Source of the DNA: Amycolatopsis rifamycinica
GTDB taxonomy: Bacteria > Actinomycetota > Actinomycetes > Mycobacteriales > Pseudonocardiaceae
Assembly (NCBI RefSeq): GCF_000695625.1
Contig: NZ_JMQI01000047.1
Coordinates: 290,353-354,352 of the forward strand
Direction: 5' to 3'
DNA length: 64,000 nucleotides
Below the pieces are notes generated by a model. The model ran no database searches and was not told the DNA's origin. It was given only the letters and a program-made list of their open reading frames with translations. The translations under genes and the position numbers were made by a program. This document shows, in pieces, positions 46,398 through 55,616 of this stretch; the first letter of the stretch is position 1; each line of letters begins with the position of its first letter.

Positions 46398-47270
46398 TCA
46401 GGTCGGCTGGGGGCCCACCTTGCCGACGGCCAGCGCGCCCAGGCGCGTTCCGTGCCGGAGGGCGTCCACTGTGGACTGGCCGGCCAGCCAGCCGGTGAGG
46501 ACGCCCGCGTCGAAGGCGTCGCCCGCGCCGGTCGAGTCGATGCAGTCGGCCTCGACCGCCGGCACGCTCGTGACGCCGTCCGCGCCGACCCAGCTGGCGC
46601 CCTCGAGCCCGGCGGTGACCACCACCGCGCCGACCGTGCCGAGCAGGTCCTTCGCCGACGCCGGGTCCGCCGAACCGGTCAGCGCGACCAGTTCTTCGGT
46701 GTTCGGCATCAGCAGGTCGACCCCGCGGACGTCGGCCAGGAACGCCGCCGGGTCGGTGATGTGCGCGGCGGCCTGCGGGTCGACCGACGTGGTCAGCCCC
46801 GCCTCGCGAGCGGCCGCCAGCGCGGCGAGGCCGGCTGCCCGCGACGGCGGGTCGAGCAGCACGTAGCCGGACAGGTGCAGGTGGCTCGCCCCGGCGAGCG
46901 CCTCGGGGGTGACGTCCTCGGGCGCGAACCGCTGGTTCGCGCCGCGGTCGGCCAGCATGCTGCGCTGCCCGGACCCGTCGACCATGACCACGACGCAGCA
47001 GGTCGGCGCCTCGGGGTCGACGGCGAACGCGCACCGCACGCCGGCCGCCTCCAGCTCGGCCCGGATCAGCCGGCCGCCCGGGTCGTCGCCGATCCGCGCG
47101 ACCAGCGTCGTCTCCGCACCGAGGGACCGCAGCCACAGGGCCGTGTTCGCGCCCGCGCCGCCGCCGGTGAACCGGATCTTCGCGCGGGCGTCGCCGCCGT
47201 GCGGCAACGGCTTGTCGTGCCGGGCGATCACGTCGAGGGCCGCGTCACCGACCACCACGATCCCGGTCAT
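46398..47270 (-). CDS. psuK: PfkB-family sugar kinase, probable pseudouridine kinase
   Basis: A 290-residue ribokinase-like kinase with N-terminal GGGAGANTALWLRSLGA (about residues 36-52) and the C-terminal DSTGAGDAFDAG signature with catalytic Asp (about 250). Its start overlaps the PsuG stop by 4 bp. PfkB kinases next to psuG phosphorylate pseudouridine to give the PsuG substrate, so that role is likely; the call rests mainly on context. It contains a GTCCACTGTGGAC palindrome at 46464-46476 that reads Ser-Thr-Val-Asp. Confidence 0.85.
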   Translation of the reverse strand: MTGIVVVGDAALDVIARHDKPLPHGGDARAKIRFTGGGAGANTALWLRSLGAETTLVARIGDDPGGRLIRAELEAAGVRCAFAVDPEAPTCCVVVMVDGSGQRSMLADRGANQRFAPEDVTPEALAGASHLHLSGYVLLDPPSRAAGLAALAAAREAGLTTSVDPQAAAHITDPAAFLADVRGVDLLMPNTEELVALTGSADPASAKDLLGTVGAVVVTAGLEGASWVGADGVTSVPAVEADCIDSTGAGDAFDAGVLTGWLAGQSTVDALRHGTRLGALAVGKVGPQPT

Positions 47271-48172
47271 GCCAGCGCCACCGCGACCTCGGTGGCCAGC
47301 TTCGCGTTGTTCAGCACCAGCGCCTCGTTCGCGTCGATGCTCACGCCGCCACTGGCGGTGTGGAAGTGCTCCAGCAGCACCGGCGTGACGTCGGCGCCGT
47401 GCACGCCCCGCTCGTCGACGAGCGCGAGGCCCTCGGCAAGCAGCCGGTCGTGCAGCTCTTTGTCCATTTCGGACGCTTCGGGGATCGGGTTCGCCAGCAG
47501 GACACCGGAATCCGCGTACGCACGGTGCGCGTCGATGACGGCGGCGGCCTGCTTCGGGTCGTCGACCCGCCAGCCGACCCGGTGCCCCGACGAGCGGAGG
47601 TAGAACGCGGGGAAGTCGTCGGTGCGGTAGCCCAGCACCGGCACCGAATTCGTCTCCAGCACCTCGAGCGTGGCCGGGATGTCGAGCACCGACTTCACGC
47701 CGGAGCAGACGACCACGGTCGGCACCTTCGCCAGCACGCCGAGGTCCGCCGAGACGTCCCAGGACTGCGCGGCGCCGACGTGCACGCCGCCGAGCCCGCC
47801 GGTGGCGAACATGCCGATCCCCGCCGCGGCGGCCAGCGCGGCCGTGCTCGCCACGGTCGTCGCGCCCGAGCGGCCGAGGCCGACGGCGGGACCGAGGTCG
47901 CGCAGCGAGAGCTTGTCCAGGCCGGCGTCCGGCGCGCAGACGCGCTCGAGCTCGGCGGGGGACAGGCCGACGACGACCCGCCCGTCGAGCACCGCGATCG
48001 TGGCCGGCACGGCGCCGCCGTCGCGGACCACGCCCTCGAGACGGCGGGCGACGTCGAGGTTGCGGCCCGGCGGCAGACCGTGGGACAGGATGGTGCTCTC
48101 CAGCGCGACGACGGGGTGCCCGTCACGCAGCGCCGAGGCGACCTCTTCGTGCAGCGAGAGTGCGGTAGTCAC
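47267..48172 (-). CDS. psuG: Pseudouridine-5'-phosphate glycosidase
   Basis: A 301-residue PsuG enzyme cleaving pseudouridine 5'-phosphate to uracil and ribose 5-phosphate. Family motifs: VALESTILSHGLP (about residues 22-34), GATTVASTAALAAAAGI, FATGGLGGVHVGA (about 122) and LANPIPEASEMD (about 222). It is coupled to the kinase downstream and lies 9 bp after the HD-domain gene. Together they recycle pseudouridine from RNA turnover. Confidence 0.95.
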   Translation of the reverse strand: MTTALSLHEEVASALRDGHPVVALESTILSHGLPPGRNLDVARRLEGVVRDGGAVPATIAVLDGRVVVGLSPAELERVCAPDAGLDKLSLRDLGPAVGLGRSGATTVASTAALAAAAGIGMFATGGLGGVHVGAAQSWDVSADLGVLAKVPTVVVCSGVKSVLDIPATLEVLETNSVPVLGYRTDDFPAFYLRSSGHRVGWRVDDPKQAAAVIDAHRAYADSGVLLANPIPEASEMDKELHDRLLAEGLALVDERGVHGADVTPVLLEHFHTASGGVSIDANEALVLNNAKLATEVAVALA

Positions 48173-48181
48173 GAGGAACCA

Positions 48182-48799
48182 TCATCGGTGATCGCCCCGC
48201 GCCCGGCGCCAGTGGGTCAGCTCGGCGGTCAGGTTCTTTCCGGCGGCGCTCGCCCAGCGTGTCCGCGCGGCTTCGCTGCGGTAGAGCGGCCGGGACAGCA
48301 GGCGTTCGAGGACGGCGATGCGCCCTTCGCGCCAGACGTCGTCGGGGTACTTCGCGTACTCCTCGCGCACTCCGCGGGCGTACGCCGCGTACTGCTCTTC
48401 GGACGCGCCGAGGACGGCGAGGTCGGCGTCGAGCAGGGCGGTGGCCAGGCGGTCGTCCGGCGGTGCGTCGTGCTCGATCGTGGCGAGGACCAAGCCTTCG
48501 ACGCGCTCGATGTGCGCTTCGGCCACCCCTTCCAGCGCTTCGCGGGCCCAGGCCGCGCTGGCGCGCTCGTCTTCGCCGGGCTTCGCGTCGTACACGACGT
48601 CGTGCGTCCAGGCCGCCACGGCGACCAACGCGCGATCGGTGGTGCTCAGGTCTTCGGCCAGCCACGCGGAGTCGCGCGCGACGGCGGCCGCGTGGTCCAG
48701 CGTGTGGTACCGGCGGTGGGGCTCGCCGTAGCGGGCTTCCAGCCGCGGCCAGGCGCCGGACGTGCCGCCGAGCGCGGCGACCGCGTCGGGCCACTCCAT
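48182..48799 (-). CDS. HD-domain metal-dependent phosphohydrolase
   Basis: A 205-residue protein of the COG4339 type, with metal-site residues in YHTLDHA (about residue 31) and WTHDVVYD (about 61), plus IEHDAPPDDRLATALLDADLAVLG further on. Its ATG overlaps the Spo0M stop by one base (TGATG). It probably hydrolyses a nucleotide or other phosphate ester. Being in an operon with psuG/psuK suggests a nucleotide-salvage substrate, but this is inference. Confidence 0.85.
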   Translation of the reverse strand: MEWPDAVAALGGTSGAWPRLEARYGEPHRRYHTLDHAAAVARDSAWLAEDLSTTDRALVAVAAWTHDVVYDAKPGEDERASAAWAREALEGVAEAHIERVEGLVLATIEHDAPPDDRLATALLDADLAVLGASEEQYAAYARGVREEYAKYPDDVWREGRIAVLERLLSRPLYRSEAARTRWASAAGKNLTAELTHWRRARGDHR

Positions 48800-49584
48800 C
48801 AGTCGAAGATCCCGCGCGGCCGCGCCACCTGGTCGAGCCAGTCCTCGAGCTGCTTCTCCCAGTCGACGCCCGGCTTCATGGTGAACATCCCGAGGAAGTC
48901 CTGGCCGCGGCCGCCGAACCCGCCGGTCTTGCTCACCCGGACCCGCTTGGTGACCTCCAGCACGACGTCGGTGCGCTCGGCCGAGGTCAGGAAGGTGACC
49001 GCGACCTGGGAGAAGACGCTCGCGAAGCGCGGCGAAGGCGTGAAGCGGATCTCCTGGAAGAACGGCAGCTGCTGGCGGGCGCCGTCGACCCGGCCCCGCT
49101 CGAGGACCGCCTCGCGGAAGGTGAAGCCGACGCGGCTCAGCGCGTCGAGGATCCGCTTCTGCGCGGGGAGCGGCTCGATCGCGACGGCGTCGGCGTCGAA
49201 CGGGTCGCCGACCGCGGCGGCCAGGTCCAGCTCGGCCCGGACGCCGACCGCCGTGCCGGGCAGCGGCTTGGCGTAGACGCTGGTCACCGGCGTCTCCCAG
49301 GGCAGCGGCACCTCGAACGGCACCCGGACCTGCTGCCCGGCCCGGATGACCTCGTTCCCGACCAGCTGAGTGGTGCCGAACGGGAGGTCTTCGGTCCTGC
49401 CGCCGGGGACCTGGACGCGGGCGAGCAGCGTCACCGCGAGGCCGTTGATCTCCTGGTCGACCTCGCCGCCGAGCAGCAGCACCTCGCCGTGCAGGGGACG
49501 GCCGGGAGCGGCGGTGCGGTCGAGGAGGCGGGCGTCGATCTTCGCCCCGCCCGAGCCGAACGTCGCGAGCACCTTCTGGAACAT
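48799..49584 (-). CDS. Spo0M-family arrestin-like protein
   Basis: A 261-residue SpoOM-family protein, beta-rich with an arrestin-like N-terminal half and a C-terminal GGFGGRGQDFLGMFTM segment. In Bacillus Spo0M affects sporulation and cytoskeletal functions; in actinobacteria its role is undefined. It is the first gene of a four-gene leftward operon (spo0M-HD-psuG-psuK). Confidence 0.88.
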   Translation of the reverse strand: MFQKVLATFGSGGAKIDARLLDRTAAPGRPLHGEVLLLGGEVDQEINGLAVTLLARVQVPGGRTEDLPFGTTQLVGNEVIRAGQQVRVPFEVPLPWETPVTSVYAKPLPGTAVGVRAELDLAAAVGDPFDADAVAIEPLPAQKRILDALSRVGFTFREAVLERGRVDGARQQLPFFQEIRFTPSPRFASVFSQVAVTFLTSAERTDVVLEVTKRVRVSKTGGFGGRGQDFLGMFTMKPGVDWEKQLEDWLDQVARPRGIFD

Positions 49585-49652
49585 GCCCGGGATCCTGCCA
49601 GGTGGAGGGGCCGATCGCGGGAGGTTCGGCGGGAGTCGGGCACAATGGCCGG

Positions 49653-49895
49653 GTGAGCACCGAGACGCTGACGAAGCCGGAAACCACGCCCGAGGGCACG
49701 GACACCACCGACGACGACTCGCCGAAGATGTTCCACTACGTGAAGAAGAACAAGATCGCCGAGAGCGCGGTCATGGGCACTCACGTGGTGGCGCTGTGCG
49801 GCGAGGTCTTCCCGGTGACGAAATCGCCGAAGCCCGGGTCGCCGGTCTGCCCGGCCTGCAAGGAGATCTACGACAGTCTCCGTCCGGGGAAGTGA
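49653..49895 (+). CDS. DUF3039 small zinc-ribbon-like protein
   Basis: An 80-residue protein matching DUF3039. It has an acidic N-terminus, then FHYVKKNKIAESAVMGTHVVALCG and VCPACKEIYDSL in the C-terminal half. Three Cys and a His could form a zinc site. GTG at 49653 was chosen over the longer frame. Conserved among actinobacteria; function unknown. A hairpin follows the stop. Confidence 0.87.
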   Translation: MSTETLTKPETTPEGTDTTDDDSPKMFHYVKKNKIAESAVMGTHVVALCGEVFPVTKSPKPGSPVCPACKEIYDSLRPGK

Positions 49896-49908
49896 TCCCG
49901 GCCTGAAG

Positions 49909-49930
49909 CCCGGCGGGTGGACCCGCCGGG
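49909..49930 (+). terminator. Hairpin terminator after the DUF3039 gene
   Basis: CCCGGCGGGT-GG-ACCCGCCGGG, 13 bp after the stop, followed by ACTTCTTGCT. Confidence 0.8.
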
Positions 49931-50058
49931 ACTTCTTGCTGTCCGGAATCGGACAGATCGCCGAACAAATGTGAAAAACCTTCATTCGGCGGGTGTGCCG
50001 GGTGTCCGGGTCCTGGTAAATCCAGCGGGCCAGGTTCCCTCACCCACCGGAGTCGCAC

Positions 50059-50895
50059 ATGCGCAGAACCGGGATCGTGCTCACCCTCGCCGCCCTGCTC
50101 GCCGTGGTGTCACCCGCGCTCGCCCAGGCCGTCACGGGCTGGACGGAAGTCGGATCCGACAACGCCAGGGCCCTCGACGAGAGCCAGGGCCTCGCCACGA
50201 TCGTGCGCTCGTCGGGCACCACGATCCGCTACACCGGGATCGGCACGATCCCGGCCGACCTGAACTCGCAGGGCTGGAACCACGTCGGCGACCCGGGCTC
50301 GGCCCAGGGCTGGTACGTCGAGCCCTACCAGCGTGACGACCGCGGCGCGAAGCTCTTCCGCGTCCAGGCCCCGGACGGCTCGTGGGCGAACTACCGGCAC
50401 ACCCTCGAGTCGTGGGAAGCGAACAACAACTCCTTCGCCGCGGTGTCGCCCGACGCGCGCTGGCTGGTGGCGGGGGAGTGGGGCACGATGGACCGGCTCT
50501 TGGTGCACCCCATGCCGGGCGTGGTGGCCACCAACCCCGCACAGAACCTGCCGTTGGCCGGCGCGATCCGCCTCGATCACCCGGTCCGCGACGTCCAGGG
50601 CTGCGACTTCCAGACCGCGACCCGCCTGCTCTGCGCGTCCGACGACCCGGACGGCAGCCTCTTCGGCACGACGAAGCCCCTGCTCCAGGTCGACCTGGCC
50701 GGCCCGCTGTCCGGTTCGGACGTCACCGGCCACGTCACGTCGCTGGGTCAGCTCCCGCTCCGCAGCGGCTGCTCGGGCTCCTTCGAGGTCGAAGGCATCG
50801 ACTTCGACGAGCGCGACAACACGCTCCGCGTGATCGTGATGTCCCCGAGCATCTGCATCCTCTTCGACAGCAAGACCTACCGCTTCCGCCAGTGA
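50059..50895 (+). CDS. Secreted hypothetical protein
   Basis: A 278-residue exported protein with a clear signal peptide (about residues 1-23, cleavage after ALA). The mature part is rich in Trp, Asp and Gly with beta-propeller-like strands (e.g. SPDARWLVAGEWG near 133) and four Cys (QGCDF, LLCAS, SGCSG, SICIL) that may pair. I do not recognise a family. It stands alone; repeats follow it. Confidence 0.75.
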   Translation: MRRTGIVLTLAALLAVVSPALAQAVTGWTEVGSDNARALDESQGLATIVRSSGTTIRYTGIGTIPADLNSQGWNHVGDPGSAQGWYVEPYQRDDRGAKLFRVQAPDGSWANYRHTLESWEANNNSFAAVSPDARWLVAGEWGTMDRLLVHPMPGVVATNPAQNLPLAGAIRLDHPVRDVQGCDFQTATRLLCASDDPDGSLFGTTKPLLQVDLAGPLSGSDVTGHVTSLGQLPLRSGCSGSFEVEGIDFDERDNTLRVIVMSPSICILFDSKTYRFRQ

Positions 50896-50904
50896 CCCGA
50901 AACG

Positions 50905-51030
50905 GGCATCACGCGTGACTGCCGGGGCATCACCCGTGATCCGGGAGGCATCACCCGTGATTGAGCGGGCATCGGCGTGATGCCCCGCCCATCACGCGTG
51001 ATGCCCCTCTGATCACGGGTGATGCCCCTT
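50905..51030. repeat. Cluster of ATCACGCGTGAT/ATCACCCGTGAT repeats
   Basis: About seven units of the form GGCATCAC(G/C)CGTGAT(T/C)(G/C), first in one orientation then inverted, between the convergent secreted-protein and RND genes. Same family as 4285-4441 and the reversed core at 15571-15830. It may serve as bidirectional terminator. Confidence 0.8.
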
Positions 51031-51033
51031 GGC

Positions 51034-54000
51034 TCACGCGAGTTCCGGGTTGAGGGACTCCGATTCGGGGGCCTGGGCGGGGGTTCGGCGGGCGTCGCGG
51101 CGGGCCTTGCGGCGTTCCTTGCGGGTCTCGACCATCGTGTAGAGGGTCGGGACCAGGACCAGGGTCAGCAGCGTCGAGCTGACCAGGCCGCCGATCACCA
51201 CGATCGCCAGGGGCTGGCCGATGAACCCGCCCTGGCCGGTGATGCCCAGCGCCATCGGGACCAGCGCGAAGATCGTCGCCGCCGCGGTCATCAGGATCGG
51301 CCGCAACCGGCGCCGGCCGCCTTCGGTGACGGCGTCGGCGACGCTCATCCCCTCGGCGCGGTACTGGTTGATCAGGTCGATCAGCACGATCGCGTTGGTG
51401 ACGACGATGCCCACCAGCATCAGCATGCCGATCAGCGCCGGCAGGCCCAGCGCGGTGCCGGTGGCCAGCAGCAGCCCGATCGCGCCGGTCGCCGCGAACG
51501 GGATCGACACGAGCAGGAGCAGCGGCTGGATCAGGCTCCGGAACGTCGCCACCATGATCAGGAACACGATCGCGATGGCCGCCAGCAGCGCCAGGAACAG
51601 GTTCGAGAACGCCTCCTGCTGGTCCTGGCTGACCCCGCCGAGCGAGTACGCCGCCCCGCCGGTGAACGTCAGGCCGTCCAGTGCGGACTTGATGTCCGCG
51701 GTGGTCTTGCTCAGGTCGTCCCCGGTGTTCTTGGCGGTCACCGTGGTGCTCAGGTCGCCGCCGGTGCGGTGCACCGACGCCGGGCCGTCCACAGTGGACA
51801 CGCGAGCCACCTCGTCGAGCCGGACGACGCCGCCCGGCCCCGGGATCGGCAGCCCGCGAACCTGGTCGACCGTCACCGGAGCCGTGCCGGCGCGCAGGAC
51901 GATGTCGGTGCGCTGCCCGCCGACCGGCAGCTGCGTCACCGTGCGCCCGGCGATCGCCTGGTTGGCGACCTGCCCGATGGTGCTGGCCGACAGCCCGCGC
52001 GCGGCGGCCGCGGCGTCGTCCACCTCGACCTGCACCCGCGGCGAGCCGACGCTCAGATCGCTGGACACCTCGGTCAGCCCGGACACCCCGCGCAGGGCCT
52101 GCACCACCTGGTCGGACGCCGGCTTCAGCGCGGCCTCCGACGGCGCGGTCACCGTCACCGACACCTGGTCGGAGTTGAAGCCGGACGCGTCCGCGCCGAT
52201 CTTGATCTCGCCCAGCTCGGGCCGCGACGTCAGCTTCGCGCGCAGGCGGTCCGACAGCGCGTCGAGGTCGGTGTCCTTGGCGACGGTGACCGAAATGCTG
52301 GTATTGGTCCCGCCGCCGAAGCCGAACGCCCCGCCGCCGCCGATGCTGACCTGGTAGGTCTGCACCGCGGGCTCGGCCGCGAGCGCCTGCTCGACGGCCG
52401 TGGCCGCCTTCTCCTTCGCCTCGACGCTGGTGCCGGCGGGCAGCTTCTGCGTCATGTTCAGCGTGGTGCCGCCGGACTGGTCGAGGAAGTTGGTGTTGAG
52501 CCGCGTCGCGAGCCCGACCGTGCCGGCGAAGATGAGCAGGGCCAGCAGCACGACGGTGAGCCGCCGCCGCGTCGCGAACCGGATCACCGGCAGGTACGCG
52601 CGCTGCAGGATGCTGCGGCGCTCCTTCTCGACGGCCGCTTCGCGCGCCCGCTCGGCCTCGACGGCGTCCGCCGGGACCTCGGGCCGCTTCAGGAACCAGT
52701 ACGCCAGCACGGGAACCACGGTCAGCGAGACGAGCAGCGACGCCAGCAGCGCCACCGTCACCGTGATCGCGAAGGGCGAGAACAGCTCGCCGACGAACCC
52801 GCCGACGAACGCGATCGGCAGGAACACCGCGACGGTCGTCAGCGTGGACGAGGTGACCGCGCCGGCCACTTCGCGGACGCCGTCGAGCACCGCGCGGTCC
52901 TTTTCCTCGCCGTAGGCCAGATGTCGTTTGATGTTCTCCAGCACGACGATCGAGTCGTCGACCACCCGGCCGATCGCGATGGTCAGCGCGCCGAGGGTGA
53001 GCAGGTTGAGCGACAGGTCGCCGGTCCACAGCGCCAGCAGCGCGACGACCACCGACAGCGGGATCGACACCGCGGTCACCAGCGTCGAGCGCACCGACAG
53101 CAGGAACAGCAGGATGACGACGACGGCGAAGGCCAGCCCCAGCAGGCCTTCGGTGGTCAGGCCGCTGATCGCGTCCTTCACCGGGGTGCCCTGGTCGAAC
53201 ACGACGCTCATCTCGGCGCCGGTCTTCTTCGCCAGGTCCGGCAGCTTGCCGCGGACCGCGTCGGAGATGGCGACGGCGTTCCCGTTGTCCACCATGGTGA
53301 TCGACAGGCCGAGGCTGGGCTTGCCGTTGGTGCGCGTGATCGACGTCGGCGGCGCGAAGCCGGCCTGGACGTCGGCGACGTCACCCAGCTTCACCGGGCC
53401 GCGCGCCGGGGCGCCCGCCCGCGCGGCCGGGGTCAGGTACAGGCCGCGCAGCGTGTCCACAGTGGTCTGTCCGCCGCCGACCTGCACCGACAGCGTCTTG
53501 CCGTTCTCGGTCAGCGTCCCGGCCGGCACCGTGGCGCCCGCCGTCTGCAGCGTGGTCGCGATCGACGCCGGGTCGACACCGGCCGCCGCGAGTTTCGCGT
53601 AGTCGAGCGTGATCGTGACGCGCGGCTGCTGCACGCCGGTGACGGTGACCGTGCGGACGCCGTCGATCTTCCGCAGCTCCGGCGCGACCTGGTCGGTCAG
53701 CGCGGGCGCGAGTGCCTGGGGGTCGCCCGTGGTGCCCGCGGCGACCAGGACCACCGGCAGGTCATCGGTGCTGCCCGCGGACACGGCGGGCTCGGTGTTC
53801 TGCGGCAGCCGCGACCGGACCTGGTTCACCACCTGCTGGATCTGCGAGACGGCGGCGTCGATGTCCGTGCCGAACTCGAACCGCGCGACGACCCGCGAAA
53901 CGCCGTCCGACGAGGTCGACGTGATCTGCTCGAGGCCCTTCAGCCCCTGGAGCCCGCCTTCGAGCGGCTCGGAGACCTGCCGGTCGACCGCGTCCGGGGA

Positions 54001-54165
54001 CGCTCCCGGGTACGAGGTGACGATCTGCGCCTGCGGGAACTGCAGGGACGGGAACAGCTGCTGCTTGAGCTGCGGCAGCGCGAAGGCCCCGAAGCCGACG
54101 ACGACCAGCGCGAGCAGGCCGATCAGGCTCCGGTTGCGCAGGCTCAGTCTGGCCAGCACGGACAT
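51034..54165 (-). CDS. RND-superfamily efflux transporter (AcrB/SwrC-like)
   Basis: A 1043-residue RND permease of the HAE/AcrB type with about 12 helices in two repeats, two large extracytoplasmic loops, and the proton-relay pair in TM4 (GRVVDDSIVVLEN, about residue 398). LVGIVVTNAIVLIDLIN in the second half is also typical. There is no adjacent membrane-fusion or outer-membrane gene, as in Gram-positive SwrC. It probably exports lipophilic compounds or lipids. It contains a GTCCACAGTGGAC palindrome (51787-51799, reading Ser-Thr-Val-Asp) and a near-copy at 53455. Confidence 0.92.
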   Translation of the reverse strand: MSVLARLSLRNRSLIGLLALVVVGFGAFALPQLKQQLFPSLQFPQAQIVTSYPGASPDAVDRQVSEPLEGGLQGLKGLEQITSTSSDGVSRVVARFEFGTDIDAAVSQIQQVVNQVRSRLPQNTEPAVSAGSTDDLPVVLVAAGTTGDPQALAPALTDQVAPELRKIDGVRTVTVTGVQQPRVTITLDYAKLAAAGVDPASIATTLQTAGATVPAGTLTENGKTLSVQVGGGQTTVDTLRGLYLTPAARAGAPARGPVKLGDVADVQAGFAPPTSITRTNGKPSLGLSITMVDNGNAVAISDAVRGKLPDLAKKTGAEMSVVFDQGTPVKDAISGLTTEGLLGLAFAVVVILLFLLSVRSTLVTAVSIPLSVVVALLALWTGDLSLNLLTLGALTIAIGRVVDDSIVVLENIKRHLAYGEEKDRAVLDGVREVAGAVTSSTLTTVAVFLPIAFVGGFVGELFSPFAITVTVALLASLLVSLTVVPVLAYWFLKRPEVPADAVEAERAREAAVEKERRSILQRAYLPVIRFATRRRLTVVLLALLIFAGTVGLATRLNTNFLDQSGGTTLNMTQKLPAGTSVEAKEKAATAVEQALAAEPAVQTYQVSIGGGGAFGFGGGTNTSISVTVAKDTDLDALSDRLRAKLTSRPELGEIKIGADASGFNSDQVSVTVTAPSEAALKPASDQVVQALRGVSGLTEVSSDLSVGSPRVQVEVDDAAAAARGLSASTIGQVANQAIAGRTVTQLPVGGQRTDIVLRAGTAPVTVDQVRGLPIPGPGGVVRLDEVARVSTVDGPASVHRTGGDLSTTVTAKNTGDDLSKTTADIKSALDGLTFTGGAAYSLGGVSQDQQEAFSNLFLALLAAIAIVFLIMVATFRSLIQPLLLLVSIPFAATGAIGLLLATGTALGLPALIGMLMLVGIVVTNAIVLIDLINQYRAEGMSVADAVTEGGRRRLRPILMTAAATIFALVPMALGITGQGGFIGQPLAIVVIGGLVSSTLLTLVLVPTLYTMVETRKERRKARRDARRTPAQAPESESLNPELA

Positions 54166-54252
54166 GACGTGAAAACCCCCTCGGGAACGACGCGGCGACC
54201 GGTGCCGCGTCAGTGACCGGGAGAGCTTTTCACGGCATTGCTGAGGAGCGAC

Positions 54253-55410
54253 TCAGCCTGCGGGTGGATTCCGGGTCGTCCCTTCGGGGGACCCGCGGCC
54301 GGGAGCTGCGCTGGGTGCCGGCTCCGGCGCGTTGCGTGACGGGATGTCCTCTTCGGACGGCTCGGCGGGCACGTCGTCCGCGCGCGGGCGCCGCAGCGGC
54401 GTGGTCGAGCGGTCCCAGAGCTTGCGGCCGTCCTCCGAGCGCAACCGCTCGGACGCGCGTTCCATCTCCAGCCGCCGCCACTTGCGCCGCTGCCGTCGCG
54501 TCGCCTTCGCCGGCCACAGCTCCTGGATCGCGCTGTTGAAGTACGCGCCGCCGACCACGGCCAGCCCGATGAAGAACATCAGCAGCAGGAACGCGATCGG
54601 CGCGGCCAGCGCGCCGTAGGTGTAGCCGGTCTTGGTGATCCAGTTCAGGTAGACGCGCAGGCCGACCGAGGACAGCAGGAACACGACCATGGCGAGCACC
54701 GCGCCGGGCAGCCCCCGGTGCCACGGCAGCTTCCGCGGCAGCGCGAGCTTGTACAACGTGGTCAGCGCGAGGGTGATCATGGCGCCGAGGGCCGGGAAGT
54801 ACAGCGTGCTCACCCACGACGACACGGTCGGGCGCCAGTCGGTGGGGAAGAACTCCGGCAGCAGGTCCGGGCCGATCGCCAGCAGCGGCAGCCCGACCAC
54901 CAGGATCACCAGGCCGCACAGGTACAGCAGGAGCGCGAAGATCCGCTGCCACACGTCGTTGCGGACGCCGTACTGGTCGTGCGCGACGGTGATCGCGTCC
55001 ACGAACGACGACATCGCCGAGGAACCCGCCCACAGCGAGATGAGGAAGCCGACCGAGACGATCTCGCCCTTGCCGACGGTGAGGATGCTGTTCACGGTCG
55101 GTTCGATGATGTCCTGGACGGCGTTCGTGCTGAAGACCGTCCGGCAGAAGCCGATGATGCGGTCGTGCACCGCCGTGACGACGCCGGCGCCGAACCACTC
55201 GCCGACGAAGCCCAGGCTGCCGAGCAGGCCGAGCAGCAGCGGGGGCAGCGACAGCGTCTGCCAGAAGGCCGCCTCGGCGGCCTCGGAGAAGATGTTGCCC
55301 TCCCAGGCCTTGGCGAACGTGCGCGTGACGAGCCGCCACGGCCCCTTGCGGGCCACCTTCGTCGCTGCGGACGGCTGCACCTCACCCATGACGTGTCCAG
55401 CATGGTCCAT
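54253..55410 (-). CDS. YihY/BrkB-family membrane protein
   Basis: A 385-residue relative of the protein at 25725. It has an N-terminal AAEAAFWQTLSLPPLLLGLLG region, about six transmembrane helices and a long charged C-terminal tail (about 300-385) with RRQRRKWRRLEMER and an acidic/Pro-rich end. ATG at 55410 or 55389 could start it. It lies 87 bp upstream of the RND gene on the same strand, so cotranscription is possible. Function unknown. Confidence 0.85.
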   Translation of the reverse strand: MDHAGHVMGEVQPSAATKVARKGPWRLVTRTFAKAWEGNIFSEAAEAAFWQTLSLPPLLLGLLGSLGFVGEWFGAGVVTAVHDRIIGFCRTVFSTNAVQDIIEPTVNSILTVGKGEIVSVGFLISLWAGSSAMSSFVDAITVAHDQYGVRNDVWQRIFALLLYLCGLVILVVGLPLLAIGPDLLPEFFPTDWRPTVSSWVSTLYFPALGAMITLALTTLYKLALPRKLPWHRGLPGAVLAMVVFLLSSVGLRVYLNWITKTGYTYGALAAPIAFLLLMFFIGLAVVGGAYFNSAIQELWPAKATRRQRRKWRRLEMERASERLRSEDGRKLWDRSTTPLRRPRADDVPAEPSEEDIPSRNAPEPAPSAAPGRGSPEGTTRNPPAG

Positions 55411-55616
55411 CCGTGCTGATTTGGCTCGTCACACCCCCTGCGGCCGGGCGTGTCGGCGGGCCTCACCCGTGCCGGTGCCCGGAACCGCCGGACCCGGCCG
55501 GTAGACTCGCTCCAGTGCCCTCACCGCAAGTCGCCGGCCGCCCAGCGCAGCAGCAGCCGGTACCACAGTGAGGGTTTTCGCACGTCACAGCACTTGAGCG
55601 AGGGGGAGGACCGGCG

